In this document: positions 40,057-54,054 of the stretch, in pieces | Layout: each line of letters begins with the position of its first letter | Numbering within the stretch: position 1 is the first letter of the stretch | DNA from: Maylandia zebra | Lineage: Eukaryota > Chordata > Actinopteri > Cichliformes > Cichlidae | NCBI RefSeq assembly: GCF_041146795.1 | Contig: NC_135170.1 | Location: 23,926,033-23,990,032, forward strand | DNA length: 64,000 bases | Direction of reading: 5' to 3' | The notes under the pieces: model-generated | Database searches by the model: none | Seen by the model: only the letters and a program-made list of their open reading frames with translations | What the model was told of the DNA's origin: nothing | Program-made: the position numbers and the translations under genes

Positions 40057-42151
40057 CAAAGCATTCAGTCCAAAAGCATGACATTGTCTTGCACAACAAT
40101 CCAACTATCCTCCAATTCAGCTGTCACTGAATGAGGAAGTGGTCACGAACAGCAGTGGAGGCCCTCTCTCTGTCCCCTAATGGGCTTTGATGATCCAACA
40201 CAAAGAAAGTGTCATTAAGGTCTTATGCAAAGTATAATGTCTTTTTTTCATTTGTTTATTGTTGTCATCAAACTGAGAATGACCCAACCCACACCTTTGT
40301 GTATTCACTTAATGATGACGGATATCCGACAGCTTTCTTTCTCTTTCTTTCTTTTTGCTTTCTTTCTTTCTCTCCTGCTGTATATGTAGTTTTCGCTTCC
40401 CTTTCCGGGGTGCTGAATATCTCCATTCCCTCGAGGATTTCTTTAGTTTTTAGTTTAGTTTTGTTTTTCAGTCAGCCAGCAGCTCTTTGATGTTGTTGCC
40501 TGGGTGCTGCTTGACAAAAGAGCCTCCATCAGCTGGACTTAAGGATGGGGAGGTGGGGGTTAAAAGAGGGGATTGGTGAATAAAGAATCAAAGTAACTGG
40601 AATGGGGTCTGAAGGCGGAGGACTCCATGTGAAACTGTGAACCATGTAGCCCTCTAAAATTTGGGCCCAGAGTTCACACTTGTTACTGCTTTTTCTTTCT
40701 TTCTTTCTTTCTTTTTGGCTCTGTTCTCTTTTGTGTAGCATGTCAGTGTCTCCATAAGTCTGTTTGTGCCTGGCACTGTATGTTCTCATTCTTTAATTCT
40801 GCCAATGGGACAAAATGGCCCATATATTTTACTCTTTGGAATCAGGTGTTGTGCACGACCACCAGCTGCTCCTGGACCTCATAAAAGTTTCTTCTCTCCG
40901 TGCGCTGATCGTCTTAATGCCACATCACTCTCTTTTGCTGCTCTCTCTGTCCGCATATCCACGCACAGCAAGGGCTGCTGGTGCCACTGCGGCCGCTGAC
41001 ACCCCCACAATGAAAGGGGGGACAGTCTGTGCTCCCTGAGCCCATCAAATCCCCACAGGACCACTCTGGTCCACTGGAGGCGAATTCAGGCAGCAGCCTT
41101 TGGTGGTGCCGACACAGCAGACCTCATTCACCAAGGGTCTCATTAAACCTGACAACATCCCCGCAGCCTGGGTTTTATTGTTCAGCCAGCTTAATGCTAA
41201 ATGGCAATTAAAGGCATCACCAAGGCGCAGGTATTAATGCCTTTGAGGAGTGTACAATCTTTGGAAGATAAAAATGACAGCTCAACAATAATCAAATGTT
41301 TTCTTTTGCCACTGGAAGAAAAATTCACGAGTATAAGATATTGACCCTGTTTAATCATTATTCAGAATTTACACCCTACATATAATATACACAAACGCAG
41401 ATTTAAAATTCTAGTACTTTATCAGTCTCCTCCTTAGAGTTGCAGCTCTCTGTGTCTGTGCATAGCAGCCCTGCAGCTTATGGATGAACTTTGATAAACA
41501 ATCCTCCCTCTTGCGTACATGTGGCTACTTTTCGGTCCCACAAAAATGTTAACATTGACACTTCAAAAATGAGAGTCCAGAAAGTTTATCTTTTGCAAGG
41601 GAGTCTCAGCTTACTCCTAACTTTTAAACTTGTTATTTGAAGTGATATCAGTAAAGCTGACAGGAAATAAAAAAATTTCCCAAAACACAATCAGTGATAG
41701 CTGGCGCCCACAGCTGAGTCAATAAAAACTAAAGAGCCAGAACCTTCTATCAGCAGTTAGTTAAGGCTAAGAACAGAGCTAAAACTCATTGATTTCTCCG
41801 TACAGTCCTCATGTGGCCAGCAACACTTATCCGTAACTGCTGGATGTGTAATTAAGCCAGCACATTCATTACATGCCAGTATTGCACTCACAGCTTGTTT
41901 GCTGCCCTCGAGTGGCAAAGAAAAATCCACAGTCTTGAAACTGTTAAGGGACGTTTTCAAGAATCATTAATTTGTTTGTGAATCTGTAACTGCTGTAATA
42001 GAAAAATCAAAAAGAACAAAGAGCATAAGCTGCTGAACCTCAACATTTATGTCTTGGATATTTTCAGTGTGTGCAATGTGGAAAATGCAGGTAATGCGGT
42101 CAATCAGATCCCGGCGGCTTTGTTTCCAGGTTGTTTTCTGCTATAATTAGC

Positions 42152-42160
42152 AGATCAAAG
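42152..42160 (+). promoter_or_regulatory. TCF/LEF-type motif
   Basis: Perfect AGATCAAAG in a non-coding block. Listed because the motif recurs upstream of notum, a known Wnt-feedback gene in other animals. Confidence 0.2.
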
Positions 42161-45100
42161 TATAATGTTCTGTGTCACTTGTTTAACTCATTCCACATAT
42201 ACAGTCTTCATAGTCTGTTTAGATCCCATGCCCGCGAGGCCCACTCCTCTGTGGATTACTTTTGAACATACATCTTCACTTAGTATTTATTTGCTCGCGT
42301 GCAGTCACGAAACAAGCAGAGGGTAAAGAGCATGGGCTCCACATGCTGGAGGGGCTCAGCTATGTAAACCACTAAACTTGGGTTTGCAAACAGCTACAAC
42401 TGGGAATGGTCATAGCACAGATGAATGAGAAGCGTGTAAACAGTCTGTGAACCATCAACATGTACCTCGGCAAGGAGCAGGGATGCAACTGTAACATCTG
42501 TCCCAACAATTCCACTGGAGAGTAATTAGGCCATATTTATCGGCAGCACAGGAAACAAGACCCAGAGGTTACCTTATTGCTGTCAGGTTTAACACAGCTG
42601 ATTTGAGATTTGATTTGGACAGTAAGAGATGTTAGAGGCCTGGCTGCCTGTAGACGTATTTGTGAATCTCATGCAGCAGATTTTTATCGCTGGTTTTTGA
42701 TTCAGAGAAAGTGCAGCAATGTACGATTTCACTAACTCTCCCCAGACTTCGAACACACTGCGAAATCACAAAAGGAAGTCTGGCAATCAACCGTGTCTAT
42801 GTTTATATATCCCTTTCATTACCATGTTTTGAGGTTTTTCCATTAAAGAAATCACGTCTGTAGTCATATAAGATAGACTTAAGTAGTTTATTTAGCTGTG
42901 GATGAACAAGGTCTGCTTCCCTTCTCAGCATCAGCAGTGGCTGTGGTTTTACATTGCTGCTAAGCATTTAACCTTCCTTTTCATATTGTGACAATATTTC
43001 TTCAGCTAAGAAAGATGAAGGAAGGAGATACGGGTGCCGTCAGCAAATACAAGGTTTCATAACCTCAGAAGCACAGCGAACGGCACGTCCAGTTCTCTCT
43101 GTGTTTTGACTAGCTGGGTCAGCAGCACCGCACCGTAAGACTCCACTTTCTGTAAACATGTTACCCATGACCTCAGCGGAGTGAAAATGTATCCTATGAG
43201 GGCTACAAGTCGTCTGATTGATGCTAATTTATATCTAGAAGGAGTAGTTTTATCATTATTCACAGGCAACAGTTTTGTACACTCTGCTTTATTTTAATAT
43301 TAAGTCATACAATTGCAGTTTTTTGTAATCTGTAGTCCACTCATTTAAAGTGCAAAAACGGCAAACATTTATCTTCAGTTTTTTTTATCACTGTGGTTCA
43401 TTAACTAAAACAACAAATTGTCGGCTTTCCTTACACATTTGAACAGACATTTCACTTGATCCTCTTGTACTTGGTTTTAAAGATAGTGTAGTAGTTTTGT
43501 AATGATTTATCATTCATGTATTCAATTAAATATCCTATAAGTCTAACATTCAGTAGCATCTAGCTTCAGAAGCTTATGGCAGTAACAACTCTTTGACTGT
43601 TTGATTGCATGCAAAATTAACTTTCTGCTTCATTTTGCTGCCTGTTCAAGTTCAACTTTCACATAGATGCCCTAATATTGTATATTGTCTCTGCAAGATG
43701 TGTTAAACAATGATTGCACAATGCCCAGACCCAGAGACCCCCAAACCCTATGATTTACACCACCATGCTTGGTGTGAATTTCTTCTCAAAGAACTTTAGC
43801 CTGTCCTGATGACCAAAGGATTTTTTCCCGGCCTTTGCAACCTCTTCCTGTTACTGCATCCATTTCAAAAGTCACCTGCAGAGCCTGGCTTTACTGAAGT
43901 GGCCCGTATTGGACAAACTGACCGTTTAAAATTGACGGCACTCAATATATTTCAAATAATTTCGGGATCTTTTTAAATTCATTCTTAGTCTTACTGAAGG
44001 CCTTAGAGAGCTCTTTGACCCTATCCCCCAAAAACACATAACAAAGGCTTTAAAAAAAGAAAGCTTTTAAAGACAGTATCTCTCTCTGCAGCGATCGTAA
44101 TGTTTGGCACCAAATCTGGAGCCTGTGATTCTTTATAGACTTGCACGTGTGATAACAAAGTGGTATATTTACCTTTTTTGCAAGTCTGAGCTGCGTCCGT
44201 TCATTTTTATTTAAATCTTTTAATATAAAATATAAGTTACTATAAATATATTTTTTCTGCTGTGCTTTAATTCCATGTTTCAAAGAGGATCAATCCTCTA
44301 TTTCTTCAAATAAATTAAGTCAACATCTTCCTTGAGATTTGATTTTTCACATTTTAGATTGAGTCAGTCGTTGTGCGCCTCTGCAATTTCATCGGCTAAT
44401 AATTGAATTAGTTATTGATAATAATAACAAAATACTGAATCAGTCAATACCAATTTGCAGAGCTAGTGTTTTAAGTCAACTTGGATCCTATTAATATTGT
44501 AATGGCTTTTTTCTATTTACTTTTCTTTTCTCACTAAAATTTAATAAATTTCATATTATATCATCGACGTCCCTATGTGACACTTTTTCTTTGTCAAAGG
44601 TCTTTACCCAAACCAGAAAACTGAAAAAAAAAAATATATATATATATTTATATATATATCAGCTAACCCAAATCAAAGCACATTCCTGATGAATTGTTGT
44701 TGCTGCACACTGCAGTTCAGCTTATTTAAACATTTAAATGTCAAATGGGAGACAGGCATTAGTGTGCACTGTATAGTTACATGGTTAGAGCCGGAGTGTT
44801 GGGAATCTGGAACATCTAACATCCTGCTGTAACACTGAAATGCCACATTAAAGCGCCTGTTTTCTTCTTTCAGCCTTTTTTTTTCCCTTTTTTTTGTCTT
44901 TTGCCAGGGAGCAATTGAAAGTAATCTAATTCCTCATTTCCACGCAGCTCCACAGCTCAGTGATTCAGGTTCCTGTGCCAGGGGTGGTAGATCCCTGGTG
45001 CTGTTAGTTAGTAAGATCAGCTTTAGATTGGACGAAATGGAAGAGGACCCGGGGACACCTGGCCTTTTCTCTTTGGGCACTCACACATGTCATGGCTGTG

Positions 45101-46061
45101 CCTCTTGACAGAATCAGAATGCAGGATATTGCCCTCCCATTGATGTGCGTCCTGAAACTCCTCCGCCTGTGGAGTGTATCCAACTGCTCCTCCAGGATAT
45201 CTGGTTGCAGTAGTCTATGCTTTTATATGACAGAATCTTAGCTGTTAGAACAAATGGGGAACCTACAGATTTTAAGCATGCAGACAAATAGGGAGCTTTC
45301 TTGGCCACTTCTGTCCTTTGCAGCAAAATATCACCATATTAAGAATGACTGCAAACAAAGTCATATAAAAGAGAAAGGAGTCCTCTAGTCAGAAACCATA
45401 AAAACCTTTACACAGAAAGTCAAATTCAAAGAAATCTCTCTCCTCGTCTCCTTCCACCTCTCTCTGTCTCTCTCAGTGTTTCGCAAGATATTTGTTTCAC
45501 GATGGGCTGAACATTTGAGTGGTTTTTGAACTTGCCGGTGCTTTTGTTTTATGTAAAGAAAAGTTAGAGCACCAGCTCTTTGAAGCCCTTTCAAATTTAT
45601 TGTTGTTTTTCCAGGAGAGCTACTTTTTCTTTTTTTTAATACAGCTCATTGTGAGTGGATCTGCTCTTTTGCTGTTTTTGGAGAGGGCTTATATTTTATG
45701 TCTGGGGAAATAAAAGCATTACCCTGTCTGTCGGATAAAGAGAACATACTTGCCTTCAAAGATGAGGCCACTTAAGTTAGTACCTTATTAGAAATTGCCA
45801 CTGAGCCAAGAAAAGAAAAAGAAAAAAAAACGGGCGATTTGCCGGCATCGCAGAGCCCTACAGTATCAAACATCACTGCACACCCGACAGTTTGAGCTTC
45901 TCTGCAGTCTTACAGAACACGTTCAGAAACAGGTGTCAAAGAAACGCATTTTTAAAAGCAAAGCTTGCAGTTTTGAATTTGCTTGAAGTGAAATGCTGCT
46001 ATATATACACCACGAAGGATATGTAACAGCATATGTAAACATTTCAAGTTGTCTTTTTCAT

Positions 46062-46230
46062 ATATTTTTTGGCTTTATTGGACAGATACAGTGAAGACAA
46101 GACTGACAGAAAGAGAGAGAGGGAGACATGCGCCAAAGGGCCGTGGGTCGGATTCAAACCCAGGCCGGCCGCTCTCAGCCATGCAGCATACGATTGCCTG
46201 CTCATCCAGCTGAGCTAAACCTGCACCCTG
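46062..46230 (-). mobile_element. tRNA-derived SINE
   Basis: On the minus strand the head reads like a tRNA gene. An A-box-like TAGCTCAGCTGG lies at 46206-46217 and a B-box GGTTTGAATCC at 46150-46160. They are followed by a GA-rich body. The left part (aaagagagagagggagaca) is typical of a widespread fish SINE. The anticodon arm is too diverged for a working tRNA. Confidence 0.75.
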
Positions 46231-49200
46231 CTTTTTGTTTTTTTAATATGTGACAACAATAAAGACTACAATATGTATTTAATCTATTTTATTTTAGGAG
46301 TGTATCATGATTTATCTGTACCTATAAACAGTAACCACCAGCAGTAACTGTCCTGAGTTGGGATTTCAAGTTTTTTCACCTTTAGGACCCATATTTATGT
46401 GAGCACTTGTACTTTAACATTTGCAGTCTGCAAATGTTAGCAGCACTAGCACTCCTCAACTGATCGAGTCAGATTGTTGATGCCCAGTTCCAATCTAACA
46501 CCCTTTTTTTTTTTTACAGCTTTAAGCTGACAAGCATTATTCTTACACTTACACTAGAACTAGTTACACTAGTCAATCACAGAGTTTTACTACTGTGTGA
46601 TTCTTCTTCTTGGGGTGCTCTTTTAAATCATGTGACTAAAATTAATGTTGTTGCCAGCATGCTGTGTTACAGCAGCCTGATAAAGAATAAAAATAGAACC
46701 GTCTACAATAAACAACACATTTAAAATAAAAGTGCCACACACCTGGTAAAGGCCTTATACAATGAATATAAAATTAAAATGTATGAAATTTTATGCAACT
46801 CTATCTATAAGTTAGTCACTTACTAAGACTCACTCCACTGTTAATGCAGAAAAAACTACCTGGGCGTCAGTGTAATACCAAGATAGATCTCCCTACTTTG
46901 AACCTGTATCAAGGGATTACTGCCCAAGTTTGCACAACATGGCAGACAGGAAGCTGTTAAAGACAGGGACCAACACTGCATCCTGACCTCTAACCCTTAG
47001 ATCCTGACCTCTCCTGCAATCTGACATGATCCCTTGTCTACATGAAAGCTGTCCTGTTGACTCACCAGGGCTAATTTAGAGTTCCGGTGCCCCCGACCAC
47101 TGTGAGGACAGACAGTCGACACGCTGGCCTCTGGAGGAAACTTTAGACGGACTATTTTGACCCAACACAAACACACACACACACAAAAAGCTAACGTACG
47201 CTTGACTTTTCGTTACGCTGTCCTCTCTCAATTTTGAGCTTTTTGAGAGCCAGGCGCATGTGAAGAAGCGCAATGCTAACACCGTCAGTTCGACTGTCTG
47301 TTATTCGTCTTTGTTTTAATTTGGACGTCAGAGTCGGGCAGCGGTTCACCAGTTTTGCCCACATTTTTGGTGTTATCGTAGCGAATATTAGCCCTTTGCC
47401 AAGGGCTTCACATGTCAGCTGATGAAGTCTTTTAACAAGTCTAACAAAGGCCAACCTCACACTGTGCCACCTGCCACCAGCTGGTCATTACTTGGCTTCT
47501 TTTTAAATATCATCAAACATCGGCCCTTTCATCATTCCAAGTGCGTGACCTTCAGGTTTACTGCTTCTCTAAGCATGACTGACACATATTGTGAAGCTCA
47601 GTTCTGGAGTATTTTTATATCACCACTTTTGATGGGACCTAAAAATAGAGTTCTCTGCTGACCTCTGCTCCTCAGCAGCTCATTTGGGGTATGAGTCCAC
47701 CTCCCGCATGTCACCTCAAACGAACTGCTTCTTTATTTTTAGATGCTCCCAAAATTAATTAAATGGTCTTGTTTCGCTGAGTTTGTGCAGTGTTATGTAA
47801 GGGGATTACTTTGTTGTTATTTCATATCCAGAGACCAAATAGGCCACCACACAGAGGAGGGAGGTGGACACAGACAGTAAAGGACTTAGGGTGGAAGAGG
47901 AGGGTGATGTAGTTAAGGTAGTAGCGCAGGGCTCCAGAAATAACCCTGCCGCCGGCCTAATTGTACATCTCTCTTGCTCCCTATTCCCTGTCCAGCTGCG
48001 TGCCAAGGTCTTTGACCTCATCATCCACCTCACTGGTTCCGGAAGAATCCTTTCCGTCCCCTAGGGCCCCTGTGGCTACCAAAGCTCCAGCCGATACACG
48101 GAGCACAGCAGCAAACCATCTTCTGCCTCAGACTAACAGCCAAGCGCCACAACCATTTAGGAGTGATCCCAGCAGAGCGCCCAAGTGGCTCAACCCGCCA
48201 GGTATGTTCTTATCATCCCCAGCACGGGCCCGTGGCCGCTTAGTGGGGCCCGGGGCCTCCCAGAAACCCACATGTCACAGCAGTATGTACAGTCAGCAGA
48301 GCTGCTGCCTCAAAACACACATGAGTTTCCTGTAAAACACACACGCAGTAATCGTCTGCTACCATATTTTGTCTTTTTCAGACAGCACCATAAACACTGG
48401 TAACTTTTCACGAGTGTGAGAGTTACCCATGGGGTATCTGAAAGGAATGCTCCCACTCTGTCCTCTGAAGCATTCCTCCATGGTTAGGCAGTTTCATGCC
48501 CACGAGGGGGCCACAAGGGCCTCTTGTCTCCTAATTTATCACAGCCTCCGATGAAGCACAACATCCATGCAAGCACATAGAATAAACGAACGCACAGACA
48601 TCTAGGAACAGACGCCATGCGTTACATGTTTATTTATGCAAGTGCCTCCCAACATGCATAGATTAAATAAAATGGCAACAGGCCGATAACACCTGTCGCC
48701 ACATTTGGATTATGATTCTCGACTTTCAGAATGGCTTTTTTCAGAACTAAATGTTTAAAGAAGCTGAAGGACTGCTGCCTGAAAAGGGTTCAGACTTGCA
48801 GCATTAGTAATGGCAATGTTCTACTTGGCACTTTAAATGGTTTTTAACACATAATCATGGTAAAGCTAAATATTTTATGGGCCATGTAAGCCCTTGACTT
48901 TGATGTAAGCTCATACTCTTTGACTGGTTGAATGTTGCCATTGCAAAAAAGCCAGCAATCAGGGAGAAAAGGGCGTATTATGATGACATGTCATAGCCTT
49001 TTGCTTTGGGCCTCAGAGGAAAGGAGCTTTGAGATGTCAGAAATTTGGAGACAGAGACTCTAACAGAAGAAAAACACCACCGAGTTGTAAATGGAGAATT
49101 AAGGAGAAAAATCTGACATAATCCTGACATACTCTCGCAGGGACACTTTAGACAAATGCAGACAACTCCACCCCAGACAAACATTACCATGAACCACAAA

Positions 49201-50933
49201 CTTATCAGAGCTATGTAAACATCCAGCTCTCTTTAAAGTAGACAGCCACATAGATCAGGCATTCCTAGAATGACAATAACCTCAGTTATATTTAATCATA
49301 ATGGGTCAGTTTTGTCATTGACAGTCCCACTGATTATTAATTAATTTGCCAAATTTAACAAAAAAGATGAAGATCCATCATGGCAGTCACAGGTGCTTCT
49401 ACTGACATTGACTGTGGATGTATTGAAGCCATGCCGAGTGCCCGATCCCACGTGCGGCGCTGTCCAAAGACCAGGCAGGAGCTGGAGACAGATCAGTCTC
49501 CGTCTCCTGGGAAAAGCTTCTCACTGCGGAGCTTCTCCAAAGCGTCTGGACTGGCTGTCGACACTCCCTGCCTTTAATGTATGATCAAGAAAAGCTTTAA
49601 CTCATTACTCTCTACAATGCCCCTCCCCATTCTTGTCCTAACTGCTTTCGTATGTTTAATAATACCGACTTCAGATGAATTTTCTCCACTAACACGCATA
49701 AGGAGGGGAGGAAAAAAAAACAGTGACAGATCCAAGATAATAATCTTTTTTATTTTGTGCACAAGAATCAACTGTTGGGAAAGATCCATTTCAATTTGAG
49801 TTAATCTCCACAAAGGCTACGCACAAAACGAAACCCTTTACAATTTTTTTTCTTCCTCTGGTGATGACTTAAGCTGTGCTCAAGTTTTTTTTCTTTTTTT
49901 ACAAGAAAGTGTGGTCTGGAAGTTACCCCTGGGAAACAACAAATCCAGCGTGAGCCTTACTAAAAAGATGCTGGGTCAAATTCCAGGTGTCGTGTCCTTG
50001 AACACCTATTCAGGGCTGGATTCTTGGTTTTAGCCTAAGTTGGTTCCAGGTGTAAACGTGAGTAGCATTCGTAAGTCACCCAAGAGCCCCACAAATAAGT
50101 ACTGCGAGGTGTTGCACAGCGATGCTGACTCACAGCGAGGACGCGTTGGTCAAACACACCGCTGGTGGAAAACCATCAGAGCCGCTCAGGTTAGAAAACC
50201 CCACATTACCCTCTTCCTTGTAGGCCCAGCTTCACCCCCCGCCCTCTCCCTCCCTGTGCTGTGATGAAAGTAGAGAGAGCACCTCCACTACTCGCCTCTT
50301 TTGTTTATTTACCTTCAGAATTACAGCCTGCTCTTCTTGGACCATGTTCCAATGTGTTTTGTTATGTTTCCCTTCAAATAGAATATCTACGCGTGTGGTC
50401 TCTGGCCGTGTTTGGCTAACACACGCACACATACGTGCACACACACTCCCATTCAACTTTCCCTCTGTGCCAGAGGTCCCCTTTGCCCTCCCCCCCTCCT
50501 CTAACTAAACATCGCAGGACAGCAAAAGGGAACTTCAAAGTGGCCAGAGGGGGTACTCCTTTTTTCCTGGCACTTGTCATCATCTAAGGGACTGGCTGCT
50601 CCCCTTATTACTCTAATTGCTTCCAACTGCTCCGGGAGGCTTTGATGAAGGGCGCCACGGAGCATGCTGGAAGCACCTGTTGTTGCACACAGGAGCACAG
50701 GTGGCCCTTATTGGTGGTGGCGTGGTAGCGTGCGGATTGCAATGGGGCTTCCTGCTAAAATCGTGCAGCTCCAATAAAAACATAATCTCAACGTTATCTC
50801 AGATTTGGGGATTTATGAAACTGCAGTCATACTAAAAAATGAAAAGTTTTAGCTGGTGGAACTGTGGAAGGGGGGACTGTTGATCGTGAGACATCTCAGC
50901 AGCACTCTGGCTCCATCTTGTGGTATCACTGTG
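46231..50933. other. intergenic sequence and cenpx 3' flank
   Basis: No supported exon. The minus-strand ORF at 47191-47460 (89 codons) and the plus-strand ORF at 47961-48335 have no recognised family. The rightmost part must include the cenpx 3' UTR, but I found no clear minus-strand AATAAA close to the stop. Confidence 0.45.
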
Positions 50934-53900
50934 CTAGAAGTCCAGAAGCTGTGTTGGAGAAAATTGAAGAAATTTGAGATTGTCAGACAGCAGACATAAA
51001 AGTCTTTTGCAGAAAGGTTAAATACATTTGAGATTAATGATAGCTCTCATAGCATCTACACATTTAAGGTTTTCGTTTACGTATCCCCAGAAAAAATTTG
51101 CATTACCACTCCATTTCAAATCATCACATTTTCTACTCAACCATCTCCAATGTGCCTAAAAGTGTGAACATATATAATGAGTGCTGCAACATTTCAGCTT
51201 CATATATCAAATATCTTTCCGGATTTTTTTCTTTTCTAAAAGGCCATTCCACCTACTTTCAGGCCTTTTTTTTAATGGATTAAAATCAGAAGCAGTCATT
51301 GAGCATAAAGACCTCAAAACCTATTAAAGATAAAAGCTAGAATTTTTCACCGCCTTCTTTAACCATCAAAACAAAGCAGGATCTGTAATTTGGGACTGAT
51401 ACATGAAGAAAATCTCAGAGTATTTGGCTGTTAAAACATCAACAAAAAAAATCAAGCTCTCCTATAAAGTTCCATATTTGAGCACACGCTAATAACAAAT
51501 GCACATTGCAAAAGATTAGTATACAGATGTTTTTATCAATACTGCAAAAACACTTTATAACATTCTACGTCTTAAAAATGGCATTTGATAAAAAAGCTTT
51601 GTTGGATTGAGAAAAATAAGTTAAAAACATCAGCAGATAGTCTGCTCTGAACAGAACACAGTTTTGTAATTTACAGATGGTACAGAGATTAGATTAGAAA
51701 ATGATTTGTCAAATATGTGCATATCTTTCATTTTAAAGGCCTACTCTAGCTACTGTTTCAAGACTTGCTACCCTGGAAGAGTTTTATAATTCAGTTTAAT
51801 TACAAGACACCAAGTTTAAAATATACTTAGAGTTACTGAAAGCTAAACAATGTAGGATTTTCATATATATTACAATTCTTGTAGCATTCATTCTGGTAGT
51901 CAGTACCAGAATACTACCCATGTGACATGAGCTACTAATCCCTTTTTAATTAATCTTAATTGTTTTACTATAAATACTTAAGAATGATATTACAATACTT
52001 GTTGAGCTTTTCATAACTTAGTGTATTTTAAACTCCAGGGCAAAGTGCATGCTTACAAAGTTATTTTCTCAGTTATAATTAGATTACCATCTGGAAATTA
52101 CAGAATGTTCTTGCATTCGGATGAGGCCATTTACTGATATTTTTGTTTTTGTTGTACAATATTGCCATATTGGATCATTACTGCATGAAAGGTGAATGAA
52201 AACAGCATTTTTGCAACTAAAAATTTTATGTTAAAAAGTACTCTAAATACTGTGCTTTGCATCACTGTGAAATATGCCTAAATACCAGTCAGACATAGTC
52301 ACTAGCTGTCTATTGCAGTGTCTACTGCCTTAGATTTCAAAGTGAGAAACAAAAAGCATGAAGGAAGTGAGTAGATGGACCATTTAAATATAGATAATAT
52401 TAGATAGTTCAGCAGAAGACCCATGATGATTTTGATTTGTAGAAGCTGTTCCCGAACCATACACAAAGTGCAAAAGCTAATGCAACAAATATATTTTACT
52501 GCAAAGAAAAATAAAAACTTGCCCAGTAATCCCATTATTTTTAAGTATTAGCTGTAATCTGGGCTAAAGATAAGACTATGCAAACAAGCGGAAATAAGTG
52601 AAACGAAAACATTTCTTGAGCCTGTTGAGCCACATACCAGCTGAGGCAGGATCTTTTCAAAATGTTCAATGTCTACTTGGTCACAGTCCTCAGATTCGGC
52701 TTGTTTCTGTGATCTCACAGCAGCCTCTGAAAAAGGAGATAACAGCTTCAGAGTGTTATCATTAGCCAGTCTGTTATTGTGTCTCAAATGTTGTGCAACT
52801 GTGTCAAAGCTCCTTACCTTGCACGAACACTTTAAGCATCTCTACCATGAGCAGTGTGGCATCTCCGCTTACTGCAACACAGTGGCATTTCATCAGCACG
52901 GTCACATAGAGAGCAAGACGACACTGATAACAGCATAGTTATCCCACTCACGTTTTGTTTTGTCTTCTTTGAAGAAACTAGACAAAAGTTTGCTTACTGT
53001 ATCCTGTGTGCAGAACAGAGCACATAAAGTGGGAGAGTGTATTAGTCATAAGGTTTTCCACTGAGTAGCTGGCCAAAGAAAGTACACTCAACAAAAATAT
53101 AAACGCAACACCTTTGTTACTGCTCCCATTCCCCATGGGATGGACGTAGAGACCTAAAATTCATCCCAGATACACAATATAACCATCCCTCCCAAACAGT
53201 GGTCACCAATAGCGCAAAAAACTGCACATTCCAGGGTGGCCTTTTGTTGTGGGCAGTCTGAGGTACACCTGTGCACTACTCATGATGTCAGATCAGCATC
53301 CTGATGTGGCACACCTGTGAGGTGGGATGGATTATCTCAATATTGCAGATGTGCCCACTACCACACATTTGGACTGATTTGTGACCACTGTTTGGGAGGG
53401 ATGGTTATATTGTGTATCTGGAATGAATTTTAGGTCTCTACGTCCATCCCATGGGGAATGGGAGCAGTAACAAAGGTGTTGCGTTTATATTTTTGTTGAG
53501 TGTATTAGTAAAGCACTAACAAAGCAAAACAGACACGATTTAGTAAAAATAACAAATGAACGCAACACAGACACAACAAAACCTGCCTGCGTATCCACTT
53601 TTGAAAAAACCCGTATTTGGCTTTCAAGCTAAGTTTGTCCGTCGAATTCCTTCTCGAGTTTTCGCCAACCAAACGTCTTTGGTGAATTTGGCGATTTAAA
53701 GGGCTCTCCGCTGTCCGCGCAAAAAACGGAAGTTGTCCTGGAAAGTGTGGTCTTAAAGCAATCGCTAGGACCCAGTCTTTTATTCGGCGTGGTAGTTACA
53801 ATGTTATTCCCCGCAATATCTGAATATCTTAACAAGATGTAAAGTGTTAGCTGTCGTCTGACAAAACATGTTGTGTTTATATGGTGGGCGTGGAAACACA

Positions 53901-54031
53901 CAAGTCGGCGACAAAGAAGTTCGCTTTTTTTATTAAAACACGAGGGGGGACAAGCAGGCATAAACACTTAAAAACAAACGGCTGATTGCTCCTACCTTTT
54001 TAAAGGAAATTTCTACGTCCTTTTCCGCCAT
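50934..54031 (-). CDS. cenpx: Centromere protein X / MHF2 (5 coding exons)
   Basis: Small histone-fold protein. With CENP-S (MHF1) it forms a DNA-binding heterotetramer that works at the kinetochore (CENP-T-W-S-X) and with FANCM in the Fanconi anaemia pathway. Coding exons 5' to 3': 53996-54031 (MAEKDVEISFKK), 52952-53003 (DTVSKLLSSFFKEDKTK), 52818-52871 (SGDATLLMVEMLKVFVQ), 52638-52726 (EAAVRSQKQAE to KILPQL) and 50934-50948 (LLDF and stop). All junctions are GT-AG and phases agree. The total is 81 residues, the same length as human CENPX, which also ends in LPQLLLDF. The final 15-nt coding exon lies 1.7 kb from exon 4. Intron 1 carries a MITE. The start ATG sits in a gccATGGCGG-like strong context (aacATGGCG). 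Confidence 0.93.
53083..53504. mobile_element. MITE with ~140-bp terminal inverted repeats
   Basis: The left end cactcaacaaaaatataaac and the right end are near-perfect reverse complements for about 140 bp (one C/T difference noticed). A short unique centre separates them, and the element is bounded by TA on both sides as in Tc1/mariner-type insertions. It has no coding capacity. It lies in cenpx intron 1, where a transcript could fold into a long hairpin. Confidence 0.9.
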
Positions 54032-54054
54032 GTTGTTTTTACGCTGTAGAAGAA

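Larger units (their letters stand above)
28739..46061. other. intergenic sequence, no gene recognised
   Basis: About 17 kb with no supported exon. ORFs of 100-173 codons (28946-29440, 36069-36386, 38668-39189) show no family motifs. Simple-sequence runs include poly-G at about 34065-34083, a TTTC-rich stretch at 40333-40374, and short TA repeats near 44633-44660. Several blocks (for example 36700-36860, 39440-39560, 42490-42600) have balanced composition and clustered homeodomain-like cores and could be conserved non-coding elements. This is an impression, not a test. Confidence 0.4.

Noticed and set aside
46135-46230. Functional tRNA gene on the minus strand
   Set aside because: A and B boxes are present but the stems do not pair well and the sequence continues into a SINE body.
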